From Duganella fentianensis (GTDB taxonomy: Bacteria > Pseudomonadota > Gammaproteobacteria > Burkholderiales > Burkholderiaceae_D), in the NCBI RefSeq assembly GCF_009857835.1, contig NZ_WWCL01000001.1, positions 1,488,001 through 1,552,000 of the forward strand: a stretch of 64,000 nucleotides of DNA, written 5' to 3'. Under the pieces are notes generated by a model. It searched no databases. It saw nothing but the letters and a program-made list of their open reading frames with translations, and was not told the DNA's origin. Shown here in pieces: positions 27,833 to 35,881 of this stretch. Position 1 is the first letter of the stretch; the number at the start of each line of letters is the position of its first letter. Position numbers and translations under genes: made by a program.

Positions 27833-29143
27833 TTACTCTTTTTTTACCAGCAGCCAGAGCGTCGAACTGAGTGTGGCAGACAGTACAAGAATGCCGGCCA
27901 TAGCCCAGATGCCGTAATTGAACGAGCCGGTCGCTTCCTTGAGCACTCCCACCATGTACGGACCAGCGAAGCCGCCCATAGTGCCGATTGAGTTGATGAA
28001 AGCCAGTCCGCCAGCAGCGGCCGCCCCGGTCAGGAAACCGGTCGGTATGGTCCAGAAGATGGCACGCGCTGAACTGATGGCAATCACGGCGATACTGATG
28101 CCGGTCATTTCCAGTGCAAAGGAACTGGTCTGGGTGGAGGCGAACAGGCCGATGGCGCCTAGCAGGCAGGCCAGCAACAGATTGCCTATCTTGCGGCCGG
28201 AGCGATCCACTACGCGGGCCCAGAGCAGCATGCCGAAGATGGCGCCGATGTAGGGGATGGTCGAGAGAAAACCAACTTCTACGGTGGAGAAACCGCGTCC
28301 TTTGAGGATCAGCGGCAGCCAGATGCCGATGCCGTAGGAACCCAGTACGAAGCCGAACTGGATGGCAGCCAGCAGCAAGACCCGGCCATCGGTGAGTGCG
28401 GCCCATACTGCCTTGCGAGGTTTGTCACGCGGCTCTTCTTCCAGCATGGCGATCAGTTCGCGTCGCTCGTCGTCGCTGAGCCAGTGTGCCTGCTGTGGCG
28501 TATCGCGCAGATAGATCAACACGACGATGCCGATCAATGCGGCAGGCAGACCCTGGATGAGGAACATCCATTGCCAGCCGGTGAGGTTGAGGATGCCGTT
28601 CATCTGCAGCAGATAGGCTGACATCGGGCCACCAATGACGGACGACAGCGGTACCCCCAGCATGAACAGGGCAAGTACCCGGGTGCGGTAGGCCGCAGGG
28701 AACCAGCAAGCCAGCAGATAGGTTACGCCGGGGAAGAAGCCGGCTTCGGCCACCCCTAACAGAAAGCGCAGAATGTAGAACGAGGTCGGTCCCTGCACCA
28801 GCGCGGTGGCGGCAGCAGCGATGCCCCAGCTGATCATGATGCGGGCTAGCCAGCGGCGGGCACCATAGCGATACAGTGCCATATTGCTGGGGATTTCGAA
28901 GAAACAGTAGCCAGCAAATAAAACGCCGGCACCCCAGCCAAATTCGGTCGCGGTCAGCCCCAGATCCTTGTTCATGGTGATGGCGGCGAAGCCGACGCTG
29001 GTGCGGTCTATGTAATTGAAGATGAATGCCAGGATGAGCAGCGGCAGCAGGCGCCAGGCGTTCTTGCGAATGGCACTGCGGCGCACTGCCTCCTTGTCAT
29101 AAGTGGGCAGCGTCTGCGCTGCCATAGGGGGATTCAGGTGCAT
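27833..29143 (-). CDS. MFS transporter, anion:cation symporter family
   Basis: 436-residue, 12-TM permease of the ACS family (carboxylate and sugar-acid uptake). Typical opening: LLPLLILAFIFNYIDRTSVG, then FGWGAGVLFAGYCFFEIPSN and RFLLGVAEAGFFPGVTYLLA, the family signature near residue 120. Start MHLNPPMAAQ at 29143 follows AAGGA. First gene of the six-gene catabolic operon and divergent from its likely regulator at 29376. Confidence 0.9.
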   Translation of the reverse strand: MHLNPPMAAQTLPTYDKEAVRRSAIRKNAWRLLPLLILAFIFNYIDRTSVGFAAITMNKDLGLTATEFGWGAGVLFAGYCFFEIPSNMALYRYGARRWLARIMISWGIAAAATALVQGPTSFYILRFLLGVAEAGFFPGVTYLLACWFPAAYRTRVLALFMLGVPLSSVIGGPMSAYLLQMNGILNLTGWQWMFLIQGLPAALIGIVVLIYLRDTPQQAHWLSDDERRELIAMLEEEPRDKPRKAVWAALTDGRVLLLAAIQFGFVLGSYGIGIWLPLILKGRGFSTVEVGFLSTIPYIGAIFGMLLWARVVDRSGRKIGNLLLACLLGAIGLFASTQTSSFALEMTGISIAVIAISSARAIFWTIPTGFLTGAAAAGGLAFINSIGTMGGFAGPYMVGVLKEATGSFNYGIWAMAGILVLSATLSSTLWLLVKKE

Positions 29144-29204
29144 CGTGAATTCCTTGTCTCGGTGTTGTGGTTGTGGTCCGTTGGGCTGACTAGCGTATCG
29201 GAAT

Positions 29205-29367
29205 GAGTGGTATTTTAGTTGCGTAAAAAACCGCGTCAAATGGTTTTTTTGGTTGTTACAAAACAGCCGCAAATACCATTTTTGTGAATATTTCAGCGTT
29301 TTTTTACGGCATTTTCGTTCTCGAAAAACCACTAAATGGTATTATTTTGTTTTAAAAAACCATGGTG
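29205..29367. promoter_or_regulatory. Repeated AAATGGTATT boxes in divergent promoter region
   Basis: The AT-rich gap between the MFS and GntR genes carries several copies of one half-site in both directions: GAGTGGTATTTTA (29205), AAATGGTTTTTTT (29238), AAATACCATTTTTG (29271, inverted), AAATGGTATTATTTTG (29334) and AAAAAACCATGG (29354, inverted). They are good candidates for the binding sites of the adjacent GntR protein controlling both directions. Confidence 0.55.
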
Positions 29368-29375
29368 AGATTTTG

Positions 29376-30260
29376 ATGGTGCGCCGTATCGCCGACACAC
29401 TCGTACTGCAGATTAAGCAAATGATTGCTGCCGAAGGCCTTGCGGCCGGGACCCGACTAAGCGAGCGCGGGCTGGCTGAACGCTTCCGTGTCTCGCGTAC
29501 GCCGGTGCGCGAAGCGATACAGCGACTGGTGCGCGAAGGTCTGCTGGCGACCAGTGAAGATGGTGCCCATAGCATATCGAGTGCTGGCGCCTTGCTGGTG
29601 CAGTCGGGCGAAAAGCAGCTTGCGCCACCGGACCCGCTCGAGCAGGCCTATTTTGCGATTGCCGAAGACAGGTTGGCAGGACAATTGCCGGAACGGGTGA
29701 CGGAGAATGAATTTGCGCGGCGGTATGACATCAGCCGAGCACAATTGGCTGCGGTCTTGCGTCGTATGGCGCAGGAGGGATGGATAGAGCGTCTGCCCGG
29801 GCATGGCTGGCGCTTTACCCCTATTCTGACGTCAGCGGCAACTTATGATCAGGGCTACCGCTTCCGTATCCTGATCGAAGCGGCTGGCATACTGGAGCCG
29901 ACATTCAGTCTGAACCGTACTGCACTGGAACGTTGCGAGCAGCAGCAGCGCATGCTGCTGGAGCGGATTAATGAAGTTTCTGCGGTCGATATCTTTAATG
30001 CCAATACGCAGTTACACGAAGCCATTGCAGAATGCTCAGGCAACGTTTTCTTTATCGATTCGCTCAAGCGGCTCAATAGCCTGCGCCGCTTGATGGAATA
30101 TCGTAAGACGTTTAACCGCGAAGCCAGTGCACGTCGCTGCCGTGAGCACCTGAGCCTGATTGAATTGCTACTGACAGGGCAGCAGGAGGCAGCGGCAGAT
30201 TTTATACGCTTGCACTTGAGGGATGCTGCGCGTGAAAAATCGGCGCGTATAGATGGCTAG
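29376..30260 (+). CDS. GntR/FadR-like regulator with two winged-helix domains
   Basis: 294 residues. The first winged helix (residues 1-65) reads VLQIKQMIAAEGLAAGTRLS, ERFRVSRTPVREAIQRLVRE, the standard GntR signature. A second winged helix follows (about 90-155: AIAEDRLAGQLPERVTENEF, RYDISRAQLAAVLRRMAQEG, WIERLPGHGWRF). The C-terminal part (165-290) is an FCD-type ligand-binding helical bundle. Start ATG at 29376; the frame is open upstream to 29253 through the operator region. Divergent from the catabolic operon and probably its ligand-controlled regulator. Confidence 0.85.
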   Translation: MVRRIADTLVLQIKQMIAAEGLAAGTRLSERGLAERFRVSRTPVREAIQRLVREGLLATSEDGAHSISSAGALLVQSGEKQLAPPDPLEQAYFAIAEDRLAGQLPERVTENEFARRYDISRAQLAAVLRRMAQEGWIERLPGHGWRFTPILTSAATYDQGYRFRILIEAAGILEPTFSLNRTALERCEQQQRMLLERINEVSAVDIFNANTQLHEAIAECSGNVFFIDSLKRLNSLRRLMEYRKTFNREASARRCREHLSLIELLLTGQQEAAADFIRLHLRDAAREKSARIDG

Positions 30261-30580
30261 ATTTTGGAATTGTCGAGACCAGTCAATTCTTTGTAAATGA
30301 GGAATATGAAGATTTTTTTTAGCATTGCAGCCGGGTTTTTCAATGGCGTAAATCTATGTGGTGTATCCGAACGTCTGTCGCGTTAAATATGGCACATTGA
30401 TTTCTGTTAGATCGCCATGGAGCGTGCCAGGCCTATGCTAGGATGGTCCGAGGAGGTGCAGCTATGCCTGTGTGCATATTCGGTTTGCTCGTGCGTTTTG
30501 AGGGGCAATTTGAGGGTCGCGGACTGTTCTGTAGACTCGAAAATTCGCATTTTTCCCTCTGGCGGACCTCCCAAGTAGGC
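30261..30580. other. Non-coding right end of the island
   Basis: No convincing gene. Contains an AT-rich stretch after the GntR gene, an isolated copy of the arm-like repeat TTTTGAGGGGCAATTTGAGG at 30496-30522, and then about 60 bases up to the duplicated tRNA end. Short open frames here lack recognisable homology. Confidence 0.6.
30496..30522 (+). repeat. Arm-like short repeat, third copy
   Basis: TTTTGAGGGGCAATTTGAGG plus GTCGCGG, identical over 27 bases to 21827-21853 and near-identical to 30760-30786. Placement just inside the island's right end and just inside both long repeats suggests integrase binding sites or ends of nested elements. Confidence 0.6.
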
Positions 30581-30813
30581 TCCCACCGTCTCCGCCAGGA
30601 AACTTTGTTAGAGAGAATCTTTAACAATCAAAGAAGCCCGCTAGCTATGAAGCTGCGGGCTTTTTTGTTTTTTGGTGGAAAATTTGTGTCACCAATACGG
30701 ATCCCGAATTCTCTCGTTCAAGATGATCTCTCCCTATGATGGATAGGCCTAGCAAACACTTTTGAGGGTCAATTTGAGGGTCGCAGACTCATGTGGCTTA
30801 TCGGCCTATAAGG
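30581..30813 (+). repeat. Direct repeat B: duplicated tRNA-Ser 3' end (right attachment site)
   Basis: TCCCACCGTCTCCGCCA (30581-30597) is exactly the 3' end of tRNA-Ser(GCU), followed by the same tail as at 21665: the TTGTTAGAGA/TCTTTAACAA hairpin (now imperfect), the terminator (30630-30666), and GGATAGGCCTAGCAAACACT. There is no tRNA 5' half in front of it, so this is a partial copy and not a tRNA gene. Confidence 0.85.
30630..30666 (+). terminator. Second copy of the tRNA-Ser terminator
   Basis: AAGAAGCCCGC pairs with GCGGGCTTTTTT around the same loop CTATGAAGCT as the first copy. Lies within direct repeat B and should still stop transcription entering from the GntR side. Confidence 0.75.
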
Positions 30814-30928
30814 GATCGATTTTCAGGCATTGGCTATATCCAAGAGGCCACAACCTCCGATGTGCTCCGAGTCGGCACGAGTTCTGTAGATGCTCTCCAG
30901 CCATCGATATGGGGCGAAAGGAGCAGTA

Positions 30929-31570
30929 ATGAGTAACACGGGTTACACCGACAAATTTAAGGCAGAGGCATTGAAATAGGCGACTGAGCACGGGTATAAC
31001 GTTGCCGATGTCGCCGCCCGGCGTGATGTGAGCATGCATCGCGTTTATCATTGGATGAGGTGCATTGACGCCACACCGGCGGAGCGCAAGGCATCCTGTA
31101 ACCAGCAAGCATAAATTCGATGGTTCAAGGCCAAAATCAAGCGCGTTAGCGAAGAGCGAGATCTCCCTAAAAAAGCCGCAATGTATTTGGTCAAAATGTC
31201 CGGGTGAAGTACGCCTTCGTGCGCGAACATCAGGAAACCTATCCCGTGCGCCATCTGTGCAAGACGTTAGAGATTCATCCTAGCGGTTACTACGCATGGC
31301 TGCATTCCCCTGATTCGACCAGGACCATTGAACGCCTCCGCTTACTGGGTTAATGGGGGCAGGAAGTGATAAAGAACCGGCTTAAGTTGCTCTAGTGATG
31401 GCAGTCTGGTGTCGTCCGCCAAAACAAGCCGTAATGGTGTGCCCAGACCGGGCATTCAATTCGCGGCTATGACTGGCAGAATTTCCTGAAGGCCCACAAT
31501 CTTCAGCAAAGCATGAGTCGTCGCGACAACTGCCATGATTACACCTTCGCTGAAAGCTTTCTCCGGCATT
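30929..31570 (+). pseudogene. IS3-family insertion sequence remnant (orfA and orfB, decayed)
   Basis: orfA begins at 30929 after GGAG with MSNTGYTDKFKAEALK, then a stop codon (30977), continuing in frame with ATEHGYNVADVAARRDVSMH and a second stop, ending KKAAMYLVKMSG at 31207: an IS3/IS911-type helix-turn-helix OrfA. orfB begins near 31204 (VKYAFVREHQETYPVRHLC, HPSGYYAWLHSP) and stops at 31353; a later fragment, 31450-31570, reads in shifted frames YDWQNFLKAHNLQQSMSRR and NCHDYTFAESFL, the conserved OrfB C-terminal region. The DDE catalytic core between them is missing. Inverted repeats were not found. Confidence 0.8.
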
Positions 31571-31717
31571 CGATTCATCAAGAATGATGCAGTTCTCCTA
31601 CGCTACATCAAATATTTCCTTCAGCTACCAGTATCCTCAGATTGTTTCGTAGATCGAGGTGGCCCATCCATCGCCCAGACACGCAATTTAAGCAGCGTGG
31701 TTTTTTTGTATCCATGT

Positions 31718-31750
31718 TTGTTCTTGTGTCCTATGTTTGGTACTATGTAC
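31718..31750 (+). promoter_or_regulatory. Regulon promoter A (before porin/PstS-like/MCP operon)
   Basis: TTGTTC (31718-31723), 17-base spacer, TACTAT (31741-31746). The core GTCCTATGTTTGGTACTATG (31728-31747) matches four other promoters in the window, and TACTAA follows. Predicted transcript start near 31753, about 50 bases before the porin ATG. Confidence 0.72.
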
Positions 31751-31805
31751 TAACTAATGATGCCTAGTCCCAACTAGGTCTGTTAAAACCAGATGAGTTC
31801 AAATT

Positions 31806-32846
31806 ATGAAAACGAAAACCTTAATCAAGTTGCTAGCCATTCCGCTGACTCTCTCGTGCGCACATGCTGAGGAGGCAGCAGGTCCAGAAGTTAAGTTCAG
31901 TGGCTTTGGTACGGCTGCACTGACTTCGACCAACACCAATCAGGCGCTGTTCTCACGCCCGTTTCAGGCGGGTGGTGCTGGCACAAAGCCGCGCACCGGT
32001 GTGGACTCCAACGTTGGGTTGCAAATCGATGTCAATTTGAATGACTGGCTGACGCTGACAGGTCAGGGCGTGGTGCGCAAACTGGAGTCGGATTCCTATG
32101 GCGCAACCGGTAGCATGGCCTTCGCAAAGGCCAAGATCAATGACAACGTCAGTGTCCGGGCTGGTCGTGTGCCGCTGGCGGTATTCCTCGTCTCCGACTT
32201 CCGCAATGTCGGCTATGCCAACACGATGTTGCGACCCTCGCAGGAAGTGTATCGGCAAGTTCCCAACGATAGCCTAGATGGTGCAGATGTGGAATGGCGT
32301 CATGAACTGGGCGCATCTACGCTGACAACTGAATTGGCATATGGTAGTTCCGTTGCAAAGCTGGCAGGACAAACGGTGAAGTTCTCTAATGCCAAAGTCC
32401 TCAATCTGATTCTGGAACGTGGCCCTGTCACGGTACGTTTAGGTCGCGACGAAGGACGTATGAATGTTGAGCAGGAGGGCATCTCGGTAGCCAAGGCCAA
32501 GGTGTCGTTTACGGCCCTGGGTTTCACGCTGGACCAGGGTAACGTGGTACTGCAGTCGGAATATACGATTGCGCGCGGTGCTGGCGAAAACACCAAGGGC
32601 TGGTACGCCATGGGCGGATACCGCTTTGGCAAATTACTGCCTTTTGTTAGCCATGGCAAAGCCACAGGGGAAGGTGCGCAAACCACTGACAGCGTAGGGC
32701 TGCGCTGGGATGCCTTCCGCTCTGCGGATATCAAATTCCAATTAGACCGTGTCAAGCCTAAGGGTATTGGCATGTTCAATGAGGCGAAACCGTCATTCCG
32801 AGGCCCGGTCACGGTTGGCGCAGTCGCGATTGATTTCGTATTCTAA
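31806..32846 (+). CDS. Outer-membrane beta-barrel (porin-like) protein
   Basis: 346 residues: signal peptide MKTKTLIKLLAIPLTLSCAHA, then VKFSGFGTAALTSTNTNQAL, many beta strands and a terminal VGAVAIDFVF with C-terminal Phe. It is a paralogue of the 4375-5499 product, sharing for example VRAGRVPLAVFLVSDFRNVG and RPSQEVYRQVPNDSLDGADV with the matching segments there. It heads an operon with the PstS-like gene (10 bases on) and a chemoreceptor gene, and has regulon promoter A. The substrate is unknown, but coupling to a chemoreceptor suggests that the compound is also an attractant or repellent. Confidence 0.82.
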   Translation: MKTKTLIKLLAIPLTLSCAHAEEAAGPEVKFSGFGTAALTSTNTNQALFSRPFQAGGAGTKPRTGVDSNVGLQIDVNLNDWLTLTGQGVVRKLESDSYGATGSMAFAKAKINDNVSVRAGRVPLAVFLVSDFRNVGYANTMLRPSQEVYRQVPNDSLDGADVEWRHELGASTLTTELAYGSSVAKLAGQTVKFSNAKVLNLILERGPVTVRLGRDEGRMNVEQEGISVAKAKVSFTALGFTLDQGNVVLQSEYTIARGAGENTKGWYAMGGYRFGKLLPFVSHGKATGEGAQTTDSVGLRWDAFRSADIKFQLDRVKPKGIGMFNEAKPSFRGPVTVGAVAIDFVF

Positions 32847-32856
32847 GGAGAATGAA

Positions 32857-33264
32857 ATGCAGAAGTTCGTATATTCGTGCGTATATGCCGCGCTGCTGGG
32901 TTTTGTTGTGCCGGCGTATGCCGAAGTAGTTGTGATCGCGCATCCCAGCGCCCCGGAAGCCACACTCAGTAAGGATGAGGTTGCGCAGTGTTTTCTGGGA
33001 AAATCATCGGCCTTCACGCCGGTCGACCAGTTAGAAAATGCTGCTATCCGTGCAGAGTTTTACCGCAAGGTCGCTGATAAAGATCAGGCGCAGGTGCGGG
33101 CCCTCTGGGCCAAACTGGTCTTCACGGGCAAAGGCACGATGCCTAAGGAATTGGGCGGGAACGCAGAGGTGAAGCGCGCGGTTGCTGCTAATCCGAAGAC
33201 TATCGGATACATAGACAAGAGTGCGGTTGATGCCACTGTAAAAGTGATCTACACCCTTCCTTAA
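32857..33264 (+). CDS. Small PstS-like periplasmic protein
   Basis: 135 residues with signal peptide (YSCVYAALLGFVVPAYA), then VVVIAHPSAPEATLSKDEVA, LENAAIRAEFYRKVADKDQA and IGYIDKSAVDATVKVIYTLP. It is the paralogue of the 3924-4364 product (shared AxxRxxFYRK and IGYID motifs). AAGGAG lies 6 bases before the ATG at 32857. Position between a porin and an MCP gene suggests a role in presenting or sensing a solute in the periplasm rather than in ABC transport. Confidence 0.8.
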   Translation: MQKFVYSCVYAALLGFVVPAYAEVVVIAHPSAPEATLSKDEVAQCFLGKSSAFTPVDQLENAAIRAEFYRKVADKDQAQVRALWAKLVFTGKGTMPKELGGNAEVKRAVAANPKTIGYIDKSAVDATVKVIYTLP

Positions 33265-33291
33265 TCAAGATCACCTGAGTCCGAATTCAAT

Positions 33292-34833
33292 ATGAGTATC
33301 AAACGTACTATCTGGTCCCTGCCAGTCGTCTCTATCGTTGTTTTTGCATTGGGTATAGGCGGCAGCTCCCTCATCGCAACAGACGCTTTACACGCTATCA
33401 ATCGAACGGAGCACTTAGATTATCCGTTAATGGATGTTATTAAGGAGCTCAATCAAGAGGTGAACAGCATCACGGATGGCTTACGCGATGCGGTCAGTGA
33501 GGGCGAGCAAAGCCGACTCGCTCCTATCTCGGAGCAGGCCGCGAAAGTGCGTTCGCACTTTGAGCGGCTATCTGCATTGCAAGGACAGCAGATCGCTGGC
33601 GCCCGGTTGGCGAGCGAGTTTGATGCTTATTTCATGGCCGCATTCAGTGCTACCCGTATTATGTTGAAGCTGGAGGAGGGTGATTTTCAGCCGGTCATGG
33701 AGAAAATGCAGCAGGCGCAGCGTATTCTCCAGACCGATCTGACTCAAGCTAGTGCCGATGCACAGCGCCAGTTCCAGGATGGCATCGAGCGCAGTGGCTC
33801 CGGGGTCAGGCAGGTGCTCTGGACCATGGTGCTGACGGTGGTGATGGTAGCCTTGGGGCTGATCACTTCTTCATGGTTTGTGGTGCGCGCCATCTGGCGC
33901 CAGCTGGGGGGCGAGCCGGAATATGCGCGTGCCATTGCGCAGGCGGTGGCACGTGGCGATCTGTCCATGGAGATCCGCACCAAGTGCGGCGATAGCGTGC
34001 TGGCGGCACTCGGTGAGATGCAGCAGCGTCTGGCAACGCTGGTGGCAGAGATCAAGGGCACTGCCAATGCGATTGCGAGCGCGAGTAGTGAGATTGCGCG
34101 GGGCAGTGTAGACCTTGCCGGCCGTACTCAAGTGCAGGCAGAGGATCTGGAAGTCACCAGTCGCTCTATGCTGGCGCTCAATGCTGCGGTCGAGCAGAAT
34201 ACGCAGCATGTCAATACAGCGAGCCAGCTGGTCAATGAGACTTCTACGATAGCTACGCGAGGGGGGCAATTAGTGGACAGTGTCGTCACTACTATGGGAG
34301 AGATCAATGAGTCGTCCGGAAAGATTGTCGACATTATCGCGGTAATCGATGGTATCGCCTTCCAGACCAATATTCTGGCACTGAACGCAGCCGTCGAGGC
34401 GGCACGCGCTGGTGAGCAAGGACGGGGATTTGCGGTGGTCGCTAGTGAAGTTCGCCAGCTGGCGCAGCGCAGCGCTGCAGCGGCCAAAGAGATCAAGGAG
34501 CTGATAAATGACTCGGTTGCCAAAGTCGAAGCAGGCGGCGTGCTAGTTAATGATACGGGAGTGACCATGCGTCAGATTGTGGCTTCTGTCTGTCAGGTGG
34601 AAGCCATCATGGGGGAAATCAAAGCGGCCGGTATGCGCCAGGCTGGCGGGATTGAGCAGATAGGGCGGGCAATTACCAGTATGGATAAGATGACTAGCCA
34701 AAATTCGGCGCTGGTCGAAGATGCTTCTGCTGCGGCTGAGTCGCTGTCGGATCAAACCACGCAACTGACGGCTTCACTCGCAGTATTTCGGCTAGCAGCA
34801 TTCAAGCGCAGTGCGATCAAATTATTGACCTAG
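33292..34833 (+). CDS. Methyl-accepting chemotaxis protein
   Basis: Transmembrane chemoreceptor of 513 residues. TM1 at 10-30 ([20 protein letters not shown]), a helical periplasmic domain of the four-helix-bundle type (35-185), TM2 at 188-210 ([20 protein letters not shown]), HAMP region to 265, and the MCP signalling domain with the hairpin tip [20 protein letters not shown] and [20 protein letters not shown] (near 355-400). No CheR-binding pentapeptide is seen at the C-terminus (ends KLLT). Cotranscribed with the porin and the PstS-like protein, so the latter may be its ligand-binding partner; this is inference. Confidence 0.92.
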   Translation: MSIKRTIWSLPVVSIVVFALGIGGSSLIATDALHAINRTEHLDYPLMDVIKELNQEVNSITDGLRDAVSEGEQSRLAPISEQAAKVRSHFERLSALQGQQIAGARLASEFDAYFMAAFSATRIMLKLEEGDFQPVMEKMQQAQRILQTDLTQASADAQRQFQDGIERSGSGVRQVLWTMVLTVVMVALGLITSSWFVVRAIWRQLGGEPEYARAIAQAVARGDLSMEIRTKCGDSVLAALGEMQQRLATLVAEIKGTANAIASASSEIARGSVDLAGRTQVQAEDLEVTSRSMLALNAAVEQNTQHVNTASQLVNETSTIATRGGQLVDSVVTTMGEINESSGKIVDIIAVIDGIAFQTNILALNAAVEAARAGEQGRGFAVVASEVRQLAQRSAAAAKEIKELINDSVAKVEAGGVLVNDTGVTMRQIVASVCQVEAIMGEIKAAGMRQAGGIEQIGRAITSMDKMTSQNSALVEDASAAAESLSDQTTQLTASLAVFRLAAFKRSAIKLLT

Positions 34834-34972
34834 TATCCGCTAGCCCTTTAGCTACTTCGGACATTTCGGTTCCGCCCATCCTGAGTAGCTTTTTCCTTTT
34901 CTACAAAAAAGAGAGACTACGCAGGATGAGCATCCCACGTAGTCTTCATCTCGGACCCAATATCACCGATAG

Positions 34973-35881
34973 TCAGCTTGCGAAACTGCGCTGGCGGATA
35001 TGTTTGCGCAGGAAGGCAAGCTGTAGGGCTATGCTCTGCTGGCACACTTGCTCGCTCGTCAGGTGGAGCTCGAAGTGGTTTCCATCCAGAAGATGAAATT
35101 CGCAGAAGGGTATCCGTTGTGCAGTCCGAGCGGCAGCACTGGCTGGGGTGACCGAGTCTCGGCTGCCGGCAATAATCAGTGTAGGCACTTGTACTTCTCG
35201 TGCATATCGGATGGGACTATAGAACGGTAGCTCCAGGAAGATGCGGGACAGTACTTTATTTTCCCAAACTGCCCCCGGCGGATTCAGTTTTGCATAGCCA
35301 TCCCAGCATTCCGGACTGGTCAATGCAGCCAGTTCGCCCGGATGCCCCACGATACGGCTGTAGTGGGGTTTGCCGAACAGGCTACCAATCCGGTCGCGCA
35401 GCGCTGCAATCGTCAGTCTCGTGCTGATATGCAGCGGCACTTGCAGCACGCTAGCGATCCCGCTGACATGTGGTACCTGTGCGATAACAGCACGGATGCC
35501 TGCTTCGCGCGCAGCAGTGCAGATAACATGCCCGCCAGAGAACGATGTGCCCCACAGGATGATGTTATCTACATCGATGTTCGAGAAGTTTCTCACATGA
35601 TTGAGCGCCGCCTTCCAGTCCGCTAGATGGCGGCGTGGGCTGATCCAGTGCCGCGGCTCTCCCGCGCTGTCACCGAAATTGCGGTAATCGAAGAAGAACA
35701 CGGCATACCCATCATTTACAAAATGCTGTGCGATCTGCGGGAGCGCCGCCATCCGAATTCCACCAAAGCCGTTAGCCATCAGGATGAGAGGAGGACACTG
35801 GGCTGCCGTTGGCAGCATGAGGGTGCCGATACAACTGACCCCCTCACTGGAAAACAGCGAATCGATATGCAGAACGCTCAT
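34973..35881 (-). CDS. Alpha/beta hydrolase
   Basis: 302-residue soluble hydrolase. The nucleophile elbow is WGTSFSGGH (GxSxG, Ser near residue 113), the acid is in IIAGSRDSVTP (near 240) and the catalytic His in LLDGNHFELH (near 270); the oxyanion region is MANGFGGIRMA (near 38). Its start overlaps the stop of the Baeyer-Villiger monooxygenase gene by 4 bases. The pairing suggests that it hydrolyses the ester or lactone produced by that enzyme. Confidence 0.88.
   Translation of the reverse strand: MSVLHIDSLFSSEGVSCIGTLMLPTAAQCPPLILMANGFGGIRMAALPQIAQHFVNDGYAVFFFDYRNFGDSAGEPRHWISPRRHLADWKAALNHVRNFSNIDVDNIILWGTSFSGGHVICTAAREAGIRAVIAQVPHVSGIASVLQVPLHISTRLTIAALRDRIGSLFGKPHYSRIVGHPGELAALTSPECWDGYAKLNPPGAVWENKVLSRIFLELPFYSPIRYAREVQVPTLIIAGSRDSVTPASAAARTAQRIPFCEFHLLDGNHFELHLTSEQVCQQSIALQLAFLRKHIRQRSFAS

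Noticed and set aside
30581..30597. Second tRNA-Ser gene
   Set aside because: Only the 3' 17 bases are present; no anticodon arm or 5' acceptor strand lies upstream.
32300..32812. Minus-strand frame of 170 codons within the porin gene
   Set aside because: Antisense to the 31806 gene, which has a signal peptide and barrel C-terminus; no independent support.
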